From contig JAEPNV010000005.1 in the NCBI GenBank assembly GCA_017643215.1, positions 248,001-312,000 on the forward strand: a stretch of DNA of 64,000 nucleotides. Direction: 5' to 3'. Shown here piece by piece: positions 19,082 to 26,689 of this stretch. The notes under the pieces were generated by a model. That model saw nothing but the letters and a program-made list of their open reading frames with translations. It was not told where the DNA came from and made no database searches. The position numbers and the translations under genes are program-made. Each line of letters starts with the position of its first letter. The stretch's first letter is position 1. The DNA comes from Roseibium sp. Lineage in GTDB: Bacteria > Pseudomonadota > Alphaproteobacteria > Rhizobiales > Stappiaceae.

Positions 19082-19678
19082 CTAGTCGCCGGTCCCGTAT
19101 TGCGCCAGGATCATATCGACGCTTTCCTGGATGATCGCGTCCATTTCATCGCGGTCCGGCACCCGGTTTGCGTAGATGTTCGGGTAGAACGCGCGCGACT
19201 TGATCAGCCCGAGGAACTGCTCGGCGGCCAGTTTGGGATCGGGCGCGTTGAGTTTCCCTTCGTCGGTGGCCCGGGCGATGAACTCTTCAAACACCGAAAG
19301 CTTGGTCATCCGCGAATTGACGTCGGCCGCCATTTCCGGATCCCGGATGGTTTCGCCCATGATCATCCGGGCAAGACTCATGAAACAGGACTTTGTCAAC
19401 AGCTCGCCTTCGGCCCAGCCCAGGCGGATCAGGGCGTCCCGGATCGGCAGATCCGCGTCATACGGGATCTCAAGCGCCTCGTTCAATTGATCGACCATGC
19501 ACTGGGTGATCTCGCGGAACAGGGATTGCTTGTCATCGAAATGATTGTAGACGGTGCGTTTGGACACACACGCCCGGTCCGATATCCGGTCCATGCTCGC
19601 GCCGGCGAACCCCTTTTCCTGGAATTCGGCGATCGCCGCCGAGACGATTTGTTTTTTCTTTTGATCCGTGACCGACAT
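19082..19678 (-). CDS. TetR-family transcriptional regulator
   Basis: This 198-residue protein has an N-terminal helix-turn-helix: AAIAEFQEKGFAGASMDRIS followed by ACVSKRTVYNHFDDKQSLF. The C-terminal part is a TetR-like ligand and dimerisation domain with no recognisable ligand. It is divergent from the molybdenum hydroxylase genes, and the intergenic region carries a palindrome suited to a TetR dimer. I infer that it represses both its own gene and the oxidoreductase operon until a substrate-like compound is present. Confidence 0.88.
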   Translation of the reverse strand: MSVTDQKKKQIVSAAIAEFQEKGFAGASMDRISDRACVSKRTVYNHFDDKQSLFREITQCMVDQLNEALEIPYDADLPIRDALIRLGWAEGELLTKSCFMSLARMIMGETIRDPEMAADVNSRMTKLSVFEEFIARATDEGKLNAPDPKLAAEQFLGLIKSRAFYPNIYANRVPDRDEMDAIIQESVDMILAQYGTGD

Positions 19679-19732
19679 GATCGTTCCGGTTTTTATCGAA
19701 GCAGGTCCTTAAATCCCAAAAATTGCGCCTTA

Positions 19733-19792
19733 TGTAAACTAAGGCGTTTACAAACCTGTATGCCCAAACTAAACTGAACCGTGTAGTTTACA
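19733..19792. promoter_or_regulatory. candidate TetR operator sites
   Basis: TGTAAAC (19733-19739) and GTTTACA (19746-19752) form a perfect 7-bp inverted repeat with a 6-base spacer. A second half-site GTTTACA recurs at 19786-19792, in TGTAGTTTACA (19782-19792). The sites lie between the divergent tetR and iorA-like genes. Confidence 0.6.
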
Positions 19793-19833
19793 TCCTCCAG
19801 CCAGTTTTTGCCAGCCAGGGAGGCTTTTTTCGA

Positions 19834-20295
19834 ATGTCTGTCACCCTTACCATCAATGGCGAGGCGCGAACCATCGACGCCGACCCCGAAACCCCGCTTT
19901 TGTGGGTCCTTCGCGACAACCTGCAAATGACCGGTACGAAATTCGGCTGCGGCATCGCCTCGTGCGGCGCCTGCACCGTGCATTGGGATGGGATGCCCAT
20001 GCGCTCATGCCAGATGCAAATCGGCGATTTGGACGGTGCAGAGATCACCACCATCGAGGGCGTTGGCGGTCAGGCCGCCGAGGCGGTCCAAGCCGCGTGG
20101 CAAGAACTCGACGTTCCGCAGTGCGGCTATTGCCAATCCGGGCAAATCCTGGCCGCGGCGGCGCTTCTTGCCGACACGCCCAAGCCGACCGATGAAGACA
20201 TCGACGCGGCGATGGACGGCAATGTCTGCCGCTGCGCCACCTACGCCCGCATCCGCAAGGCGATCCACCTCGCCGCCGACAAGATGGAGGCCTGA
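19834..20295 (+). CDS. (2Fe-2S) small subunit of xanthine dehydrogenase-family oxidoreductase
   Basis: This 153-residue electron-transfer subunit carries two 2Fe-2S domains. The plant-type ferredoxin domain has [15 protein letters not shown] with a later cysteine (MRSC). The second, helical domain has CGYCQSGQ and [11 protein letters not shown]. It takes electrons from the molybdenum centre of the large subunit encoded 3 bp downstream. The layout is the IorA/aldehyde dehydrogenase small-subunit type, without a FAD subunit gene. A GGGAGG ribosome site precedes the ATG. Confidence 0.92.
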   Translation: MSVTLTINGEARTIDADPETPLLWVLRDNLQMTGTKFGCGIASCGACTVHWDGMPMRSCQMQIGDLDGAEITTIEGVGGQAAEAVQAAWQELDVPQCGYCQSGQILAAAALLADTPKPTDEDIDAAMDGNVCRCATYARIRKAIHLAADKMEA

Positions 20296-20298
20296 TCG

Positions 20299-22488
20299 AT
20301 GTTGCACTTACTTCAAAGGCCTCTGGACGCGGCCAAACCGAACCGCCGCACATTCCTTAAGATGTCGGCCGGCACCGTTGGCGGACTGGTCATTGCCATG
20401 AAGTTGCCGCGCGGCGTTGAGGCCGCGACCGGCGATGACGCGCTGATTCAGCCGTTCGTGCATATCCGGCCGGACAATACGGTCGTGGTGCTCAGCAAAC
20501 ACCTCGACAAGGGTCAGGGCGTTGCCACCGGTCTTGCGACCTTGGTGGCCGACGAACTCGACGCCTCGATCGAGCAGGTGTCTGTCGAATTCGCGCCGTC
20601 CAATCCGGAGGTCTACAAGAACCTCTTCTTCGGTGTGCAGGGAACCGGCGGTTCGACCGCGATTCCCAACTCCTTCATGCAATACCGCCAGGCCGGGGCG
20701 GCCGCAAAGGCGATGATCATCGCCGCCGCGGCCAAGGCGTGGGAGGTTCCAGCCGCCGAGGTCACCGTGTCCGGGGGCGTTGTCTCGCATGCGTCCGGCA
20801 ACACCGCCGCGCTCGGCGAGTTGGCCGGTCTTGCGGCCCGGGAAGATGTTCCGGCCGAGCCTCCACTGAAATCGCCCGAGGATTGGGTCTATATCGGCAA
20901 GTCCTTCCCGCGGGTCGACGTGAAGAACAAGACCGTCGGCGCGCCGGGCACCTACACAATGGACATCCAGCAGGACGGGATGCTGGTCGCGGTGGTCGTT
21001 CGATCCCCGCGGTTCGGCGGCAAGCCCGTCTCCTTCGATGCGGCCGAGGCCAAGACCGTGCCGGGTGTCGTCGATGTTCTGATGATCCCGAACGGCGTTG
21101 CCGTCGTGGCGGACGCGACATGGCCGGCGATCAAGGCAAGCCGGCTTGTGTCCGTCGAATGGGACGACAGTACTGCCGAGACGCGGTCGACCGACGCCAT
21201 GATGGCGGAAATGAAGGAAATGGCCGAAAAACCCGGCATCAGCGTGCGCAAGGACGGTGATGCACAGGCTGCCATCGATGCCGCTGCCAAGGTCATTGAG
21301 GTCGAGTACGAGTTCCCGTTCCTCGCCCACGGCGCAATGGAGCCGCTCGATGTCGTCATGACGTTCGACGGCAGCACGGCGGCGGTCTGGACCGCGTCGC
21401 AGATCCAGACCATCGACCATGGCGTGACCGCGAATGTCTTGGGCATCGGGCTTGAAAATGTCGCCATCAACACCCTGTGGGCTGGCGGCTCGTTCGGGCG
21501 CCGGGCCCAGGCGGATGCTCATCCGGTCGCCGAGGCCGCCACACTTGTCAAGGCGCTTCACGAAAAGGGCATGTCCGGGGTTCCGGTCAAGGTCGTCTGG
21601 ACGCGTGAGGACGACATGGCCGGCGGATACTATCGCCCGATGTCGGCGCACAAGGTCCAGGTCGGCCTGGACGAAAACGGCAATGTGACCGGATGGTCGC
21701 ACCGCATGTCCGCAAAATCGATCATCAAGGGCACGCCGTTCGAGGCGATGCTGATCAAGGATGGCGTCGATCACAACATGACTGAAGGGGCACATGATAC
21801 CACGTATGCCTTTCCCGCCATGGAAATGGATCAGCATTATGCGGAAACGCCGGTGCCGGTCCTGTGGTGGCGGTCCGTCGGCCACACCCACACCGCCTAT
21901 GTGATGGAGACCATGATCGACCGGCTGGCCAAGGAAGCCGGCAAGGACCCGGTCGCCTATCGCCTTGAGATGATCAAGGACGATCCGCGCAAGGTCGGGG
22001 TGTTGAAGCTGGCTGCGGAAAAGGCCGGCTGGGACACGCCGCCGGCGGAAGGGCGGTACCGCGGCGTGGCCGTCCACAAATCGTTCGAATCGTTTGTGGC
22101 CGAGATCGCCGAGATCTCCATGCGCGAGGATGGCACGATCAAGGTCGAGAAAGTCGTGTGCGCGGTCGATTGCGGCATTCCGGTCAATCCGGACAACATC
22201 AGGGCGCAGATCGAGGGCGGCATCGGCTACGGTCTCGGCGCAGTGTTGCGCAACGAAATCACGTTAACCGACGGCATCGTCGATCAGCAGAACTTTGACA
22301 CTTACGAGTCGCTTCGAATGTCGGATATGCCCGAGATCGAGGTTCACATCGTACCGTCGACGGAAGCGCCGACGGGTATCGGGGAACCTGGCACGCCGCC
22401 GATCGGACCGGCTGTCGCCAACGCGATTGCCGCCGCGACGGGTGAGTTTGTGACGACCCTGCCCATGTCGAAGCACGGCCTGGTCTAA
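20299..22488 (+). CDS. molybdopterin-binding large subunit, isoquinoline 1-oxidoreductase/aldehyde dehydrogenase type
   Basis: This 729-residue protein belongs to the xanthine dehydrogenase family (IorB-like). It starts with NRRTFLKMSAGTVGGLVIA, a near Tat-type signal in which one residue precedes the RRTFLK motif, so the enzyme is probably exported with its cofactor. GVQGTGGSTAIPNS, AHGAMEPLD and GGSFGRRAQAD are molybdopterin-site motifs, and GEPGTPPIGPAVANAI near the C-terminus contains the catalytic glutamate region. Substrate could be an N-heterocycle or an aldehyde. No XdhC-like maturation factor and no cytochrome subunit lie next to it. A strong terminator follows. Confidence 0.88.
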   Translation: MLHLLQRPLDAAKPNRRTFLKMSAGTVGGLVIAMKLPRGVEAATGDDALIQPFVHIRPDNTVVVLSKHLDKGQGVATGLATLVADELDASIEQVSVEFAPSNPEVYKNLFFGVQGTGGSTAIPNSFMQYRQAGAAAKAMIIAAAAKAWEVPAAEVTVSGGVVSHASGNTAALGELAGLAAREDVPAEPPLKSPEDWVYIGKSFPRVDVKNKTVGAPGTYTMDIQQDGMLVAVVVRSPRFGGKPVSFDAAEAKTVPGVVDVLMIPNGVAVVADATWPAIKASRLVSVEWDDSTAETRSTDAMMAEMKEMAEKPGISVRKDGDAQAAIDAAAKVIEVEYEFPFLAHGAMEPLDVVMTFDGSTAAVWTASQIQTIDHGVTANVLGIGLENVAINTLWAGGSFGRRAQADAHPVAEAATLVKALHEKGMSGVPVKVVWTREDDMAGGYYRPMSAHKVQVGLDENGNVTGWSHRMSAKSIIKGTPFEAMLIKDGVDHNMTEGAHDTTYAFPAMEMDQHYAETPVPVLWWRSVGHTHTAYVMETMIDRLAKEAGKDPVAYRLEMIKDDPRKVGVLKLAAEKAGWDTPPAEGRYRGVAVHKSFESFVAEIAEISMREDGTIKVEKVVCAVDCGIPVNPDNIRAQIEGGIGYGLGAVLRNEITLTDGIVDQQNFDTYESLRMSDMPEIEVHIVPSTEAPTGIGEPGTPPIGPAVANAIAAATGEFVTTLPMSKHGLV

Positions 22489-22513
22489 TCCATCGGACGT
22501 TAATGACGACACT

Positions 22514-22545
22514 GAGCCGCGCGGGACCCCGCGCGGCTTTTTTTG
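22514..22545 (+). terminator. rho-independent terminator after the iorAB-like operon
   Basis: AGCCGCGCGGG and CCGCGCGGCT form a strong GC-rich stem starting near 22515, followed by seven T residues. It lies about 25 bp after the large-subunit stop. Confidence 0.85.
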
Positions 22546-22562
22546 TGGCGGACCATATACGC

Positions 22563-23069
22563 TCAGGCTTTGCGCCCGGCGAAGACCGCGGCAACGGCGA
22601 GGCCGAACAGCACATGACCGACAAGAGACGCCCAGGCAAGATTGCCAAAGCCTAGGAACGGCGGGAAGCCGGCGACCAGATGAGCCATGCCGTACATCGC
22701 GAACACCCACAGACCGACACCGTACCCAAAGCCAATCACCGGCCAGGGAAAGCGGATCGGCAGGCCGCGCGCGACCGGCAAGGCCACCAACAAATATCCC
22801 AGCGGATAGGCGACAAAGCCGGTCAAAAAGTGAATGAATTGGGCCCAGAAGTCGCTTGAAATTCCAAATGCGGATTTGACGAGGCCGGCCGGCTGCAACG
22901 GGCCGCCGATCCAAAGCGGCGTCAGATAATTCGCCCAGATTTCCCAAACAAGCGTTGCCGCAAAACCCGCTGCAAGCAGTGTGACGAGCGTAGACGCATC
23001 GGCTTTTGGAAAGAGGGGTATTCCGGCTTTTCCGGCGCCAAGGCCGGCTTTCACATCGGTGATGGACAT
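22563..23069 (-). CDS. conserved membrane protein of unknown function
   Basis: This 168-residue protein has four likely membrane helices: LVTLLAAGFAATLVWEIWA, the FIHFLTGFVAYPLGYLLVA region, VIGFGYGVGLWVFAMYGMA, and the C-terminal LVGHVLFGLAVAAVFAG. I do not recognise a family or catalytic residues. The start at 23069 has AGGAG about 10 bases upstream and is preferred over longer readings into the repeat-rich DNA beyond. It is convergent with the oxidoreductase operon, so a functional link is not implied. Confidence 0.75.
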   Translation of the reverse strand: MSITDVKAGLGAGKAGIPLFPKADASTLVTLLAAGFAATLVWEIWANYLTPLWIGGPLQPAGLVKSAFGISSDFWAQFIHFLTGFVAYPLGYLLVALPVARGLPIRFPWPVIGFGYGVGLWVFAMYGMAHLVAGFPPFLGFGNLAWASLVGHVLFGLAVAAVFAGRKA

Positions 23070-23288
23070 GATTGAAATGCTCCTGAAGTTTCTGTTCGGC
23101 AGAAATGGCAGGGTCGCCCCCAACACGTCCTTAGGTGGTGCAGGTCTTGATCCGCACAATTCACATGCGCTCGACGCGGGTGACACGGATCCTCACGAAA
23201 ACGCGAAGGCGCGATCGCGTTCGTGCCATAAAAAATGCAGCGCCATGCGCCGCTGAGGTTGATGACACTCCCCGATTGTTCCGTCGTC

Positions 23289-23312
23289 ATCCTCGGACAA
23301 GGTTCCGAGGAT
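23289..23312. repeat. extragenic palindrome, ATCCTCGGA type
   Basis: ATCCTCGGA (23289-23297) and TCCGAGGAT (23304-23312) are perfect 9-bp arms with the loop CAAGGT, preceded by GTCGTC. Similar GTCATCCTCGGA elements are common between genes in alphaproteobacteria. Confidence 0.65.
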
Positions 23313-23413
23313 CCATATAAATCAAAGCGTAATGGATGCCGGGGCACGCCGACTGCTGTCCGGTTTGACCCGGTTGTGGGATGTTCGTCGTCGCCCGCAT
23401 GCCTCACCTTGCC

Positions 23414-23435
23414 GCCCCGGCCTCCGAGCCGGGGC
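23414..23435. repeat. extragenic palindrome, GCCCCGGC type
   Basis: GCCCCGGC (23414-23421) and GCCGGGGC (23428-23435) are perfect 8-bp arms around CTCCGA. It lies about 100 bp from the ATCCTCGGA palindrome and resembles the same class of mobile or REP-like element. Confidence 0.6.
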
Positions 23436-23754
23436 CCAGCACGGCGCGGAAGGTGTTGTTTTCCAGAATAAAATTCAGCGATTGCTGGGTCCCGGACGGC
23501 CGCCGTGCGTCCTCCGGGAAGGCACAGAGCTGCTGGTAGCGCCAATGCCAGATTCCATGTCCTTACGCGTATTGGTCGCGCAAAGCGCAATTGGTTCAAT
23601 AACATATGCCTGCCCCTGGACTTTGAACCGGACAACAATGGGACAGGCCCGGGCACGACTGCCGAAAGATCAACTGGTTTGTCAGCGGTCTGAGCGGCGC
23701 CATGCGCCGCCGGAGTTTCTGTCTTCTTGAGTGTTTTCGGCGGGCGCCGAGATC

Positions 23755-23785
23755 AAAGGAAACCCGACCGGTTTCGATCGGGCGT
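23755..23785 (-). terminator. terminator of the chemoreceptor gene
   Basis: On the minus strand CCCGATC and GGTCGGG pair over 7 bp, with one G-U, around GAAACC, and are followed by TTTCCTTT. The position, about 30 bp after the chemoreceptor stop, fits an intrinsic terminator. Confidence 0.6.
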
Positions 23786-23812
23786 CCCGGGAATGATCGC
23801 TTTCAAGCCGTT

Positions 23813-25867
23813 CTAGGCCGCCCGAACGTGCGCGATGAACTTGTCGACCTCAATTTGAAGCCGTTGTGATTCTGCGGACAGTTCACTCGCCGCGCCGGAC
23901 ACTTGACTGGAGGCTTCGCCGCTTTCCGCAGCCGCCTGCGTCACGCCCGCGATGTTGCTGGTCACTTCCTGCGTTCCGGCTGCCGCCTCCTGAACGCTTC
24001 TGGAAATGTCCTGGGTCGTTGCGCCCTGTTCTTCCATTGCCGCGGAGATGGCAGTTGAGGTTTCGTCCAGGTGTTTGATCACTTTCGCGATCTCGCCCAT
24101 GGACGCCACGGAACTGTTGGTCGAGGACCGGATTTCATCGATCTGCTTGCTGATGACCTCGGTCGCCTTGGCGGTTTGGCCCGCCAATTCCTTGACTTCC
24201 GAAGCGACCACGGCAAACCCTTTTCCGGCCTCTCCCGCCCGCGCCGATTCGATTGTGGCGTTGAGCGCCAGAAGGTTGGTCTGCTCCGCGATTTCGGTGA
24301 TCATCTGAACAACTTCGCCGATCTTGTCGGCAGCTTCGGCAAGTCCTTCGATCTGCGCGCTGGTGACGTCGACCACTTCCACCGCCTTGCGGGAGGATTC
24401 CGTGGCCTGTTCCATCTGACGCCCGATCTCCCCGACCGAGGCGGCCATTTCTTCCGTGGCACTCGCAACCGACTGGACGTTCGCGGACACCTGCTCCGAT
24501 GCACCGGCAACGGCGGAGGCCTGGCAGCTGGTTTCTTCCGTCACACTGGAAACGGTCTGTGCCGATGCATCCAGGGTTTCGGTGGCCGCTGCCACGGTCT
24601 TGATGATGCCGCCGACATTCTGCTCGAACGTATCGGCGAGCTCTTCCATCATGCGTTTCTTTTCTTCCTCGGCAACACGCGCCGCGTCGGCATGCTGGCG
24701 TTCCATTTCAACCTTTTTGGTTTCGTTGTCCTTGAACACTTCGATGGCCTTGACCATTTCGCCGATTTCATTGTTTGCCGCTGGCGGCAGGGAAATCTCC
24801 AGGTTTCCATCTGCCAGGTCCGTCATCGCCGATGTGATGGCGCGGATCGAACCGGTGACGCTTTTGATGATCAGGATCGCCAGTCCGGCGACCAATAAAA
24901 ACGCCACCGCCAATTCGATCACCGCCCACCAAAGATGACCGACAGCGGCGCTTTCCCGGTCCTGGATTTCGGTCAGCAAATCGGCGGCGAGCGATGCCTC
25001 GATCTGCTTCAGGCCATTGATTTTATTTGTGATTGTATCGAACCAGTATTTTCCGGTGATCCCTTCAAGCTGGCCGTCTAGTCCACCAGACATGGCGATT
25101 TTTCTCATGCGCTCGACGTCGACCGCAGCCGCCGAACTCATGACGCGGTCATAGATCCCTTTTTGAGATTCGGTCGCATATGTCGCGAAGATATCGTTGT
25201 AGGTCGACTGGGCAGAAATGAGCGTCTTGAACTTGTCCATCGCGCCCGGCGTGAATGCCCCGGACGCAAAGCCATTTGCCCCGACGGCCCGTTCGATTCC
25301 GGCCCGTTCTTTGCCTTGCAGGAAATTCGAAAAACCGACGACCCGCGATACGATGACCGGATCTTTGCTCATGGTGCCCATGAGCGAGATGAGAGCCAGA
25401 TTCTGGCCGTTCAACCCGGTATAGTAGCCGATCGCCTTCGGGGCGGTGATGCTGAGTGAATCCACCTGAGAGCGGATACCGTCCATCTTGGACAACGTCG
25501 ATTGCAGCGCCTTGAACCGCGTTTCAAACGCTGCGCCATAATATTTCGCGTCGAACTGCGCCACATAGTCGTTGAATGCCGCGCGGCGTTCATTTGTCAG
25601 TTTCCGTTGCGCTGCCAGTTCGGACCGGAATTTGGTCCCCTCGCTGCCGACAAAAACCGCGGTCGCGCCGCGCTCCTTTTGCTGTTCATGGACCAGATCG
25701 CTCATTTTGGTGCTGAGCGAAATCAATTGCGACAGGTCTTGCATTTCGGCGCTGTATTGCCAATCGCGGATCACCGTGTTGGCCGCAAACACGATCATGG
25801 CAACCACGGGTACAAAGGCTAGAACAAATATAAGCCTTGACAGTCTCATACTTGAGATAATTGACAT
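23813..25867 (-). CDS. methyl-accepting chemotaxis protein with NIT sensor domain
   Basis: This is a 684-residue transmembrane chemoreceptor. A first membrane helix ([18 protein letters not shown]) is followed by a periplasmic NIT domain, recognised by [21 protein letters not shown] second helix ([18 protein letters not shown]) leads to a HAMP domain and then the signalling domain with the hairpin tip [23 protein letters not shown] domains are linked to nitrate and nitrite sensing, so a nitrogen-oxide ligand is possible, not shown. The start at 25867 has GGGGA 8 bases upstream; a TTG further up is less likely. No che genes lie nearby. Confidence 0.9.
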   Translation of the reverse strand: MSIISSMRLSRLIFVLAFVPVVAMIVFAANTVIRDWQYSAEMQDLSQLISLSTKMSDLVHEQQKERGATAVFVGSEGTKFRSELAAQRKLTNERRAAFNDYVAQFDAKYYGAAFETRFKALQSTLSKMDGIRSQVDSLSITAPKAIGYYTGLNGQNLALISLMGTMSKDPVIVSRVVGFSNFLQGKERAGIERAVGANGFASGAFTPGAMDKFKTLISAQSTYNDIFATYATESQKGIYDRVMSSAAAVDVERMRKIAMSGGLDGQLEGITGKYWFDTITNKINGLKQIEASLAADLLTEIQDRESAAVGHLWWAVIELAVAFLLVAGLAILIIKSVTGSIRAITSAMTDLADGNLEISLPPAANNEIGEMVKAIEVFKDNETKKVEMERQHADAARVAEEEKKRMMEELADTFEQNVGGIIKTVAAATETLDASAQTVSSVTEETSCQASAVAGASEQVSANVQSVASATEEMAASVGEIGRQMEQATESSRKAVEVVDVTSAQIEGLAEAADKIGEVVQMITEIAEQTNLLALNATIESARAGEAGKGFAVVASEVKELAGQTAKATEVISKQIDEIRSSTNSSVASMGEIAKVIKHLDETSTAISAAMEEQGATTQDISRSVQEAAAGTQEVTSNIAGVTQAAAESGEASSQVSGAASELSAESQRLQIEVDKFIAHVRAA

Positions 25868-26038
25868 GGCTAGAATCCCCAATATTCTTTGGATTTTTAT
25901 AAAATAGGGAAAAAGAGTTAATTCAAAATTACATCAATATGTGAGAGTTTTTTCATAAATATTTTACTTAATGACAGAATTAACGATATAAAATCTACGA
26001 TGTTATAGTTTTAATACTTACTCTTTGAAGTCATCTTG
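25868..26038. promoter_or_regulatory. strongly AT-rich leader of the chemoreceptor gene
   Basis: This ~170 bp is far richer in A and T than its surroundings, with many TTTT, AAAA and ATATT runs. It must hold the chemoreceptor promoter on the minus strand, but several hexamers fit equally well and I cannot choose one. It also follows the response-regulator stop at 26039. Confidence 0.45.
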
Positions 26039-26689
26039 CTAATCCAAGCGGATCGACCGGATCAGTTTGCGCCGCTGGGCAATCGCGACGGCCTGGCCGC
26101 GGCTCTTTGCCTCCAGCTTTCTCAGAATGTTCTCAAAATGGTATTTAACCGTGCGGACGCTGACGCCGAGGCGCTCCGCGATTGCCCTGTTCGAAACACC
26201 GTCGGCCGCATACGCAAGACACTCGGTTTCGCGCCGCGTGAGCGGCGAAGGTTGTAGCTGCACGCCATGGGGATCGCGCACGGCGTCGGACACAAACACA
26301 TCGCCCGCCGCGACCGCGGTGACCGCCCTTTGAAGATCCTCGAACGCGCAATCCTTGATGACATACCCCGCATAGCCGTGGTCCATCAGTGTTTCGCACG
26401 CGCCCTTGTCGATATGCATGGTGAGCGCGATGAGGCGCACGTTGAGGCCGCTGTCCCGGACCGTATCGCCGATGGCCGCCGCGCCTGGGCCGGGCATGGA
26501 GATATCGACGATGGCGATATCCGGCGGCCGGCTTTGCAGCATTTTAAGAAGGTCATCGCCATTGTTGGCAACATCCAGCACGTTCATGCCGCCATCGCGC
26601 TCAAGAAGGTGAACGATCGCCTGAACGAACATGCGATGATCGTCGGCGATGACGAGATCAAGATGGCTTTGCTGGGGGTCCTGTGTCAT
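26039..26689 (-). CDS. NarL/FixJ-family response regulator
   Basis: This 216-residue protein has a receiver domain with acidic residues DD at 16-17, the phospho-accepting Asp62 in AIVDISMPGPG, and a conserved lysine later (YVIKDCAF). The C-terminal LuxR-type helix-turn-helix has LTRRETECLAYAADGVSNRA and LGVSVRTVKYHFENILRKL. It acts as a DNA-binding output of the kinase encoded immediately upstream; their genes overlap by ATGA (26686-26689). Target genes are not visible, although the large surface-protein gene starts just beyond the kinase on the other strand. Confidence 0.92.
   Translation of the reverse strand: MTQDPQQSHLDLVIADDHRMFVQAIVHLLERDGGMNVLDVANNGDDLLKMLQSRPPDIAIVDISMPGPGAAAIGDTVRDSGLNVRLIALTMHIDKGACETLMDHGYAGYVIKDCAFEDLQRAVTAVAAGDVFVSDAVRDPHGVQLQPSPLTRRETECLAYAADGVSNRAIAERLGVSVRTVKYHFENILRKLEAKSRGQAVAIAQRRKLIRSIRLD

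Larger units (their letters stand above)
23070..23754. other. non-coding stretch with extragenic palindromes
   Basis: About 690 bp without a credible gene. Several frames are open but their translations are Arg/Pro/Gly-rich and do not look like proteins. Two perfect palindromes of the type seen scattered in alphaproteobacterial genomes lie here (see the repeat entries). Confidence 0.6.

Noticed and set aside
23051..23656. Long minus-strand frame through the repeat region
   Set aside because: Beyond 23069 the translation is the Arg/Pro/Gly-rich reading of palindromic repeats; the membrane-protein start at 23069 has its own ribosome site.
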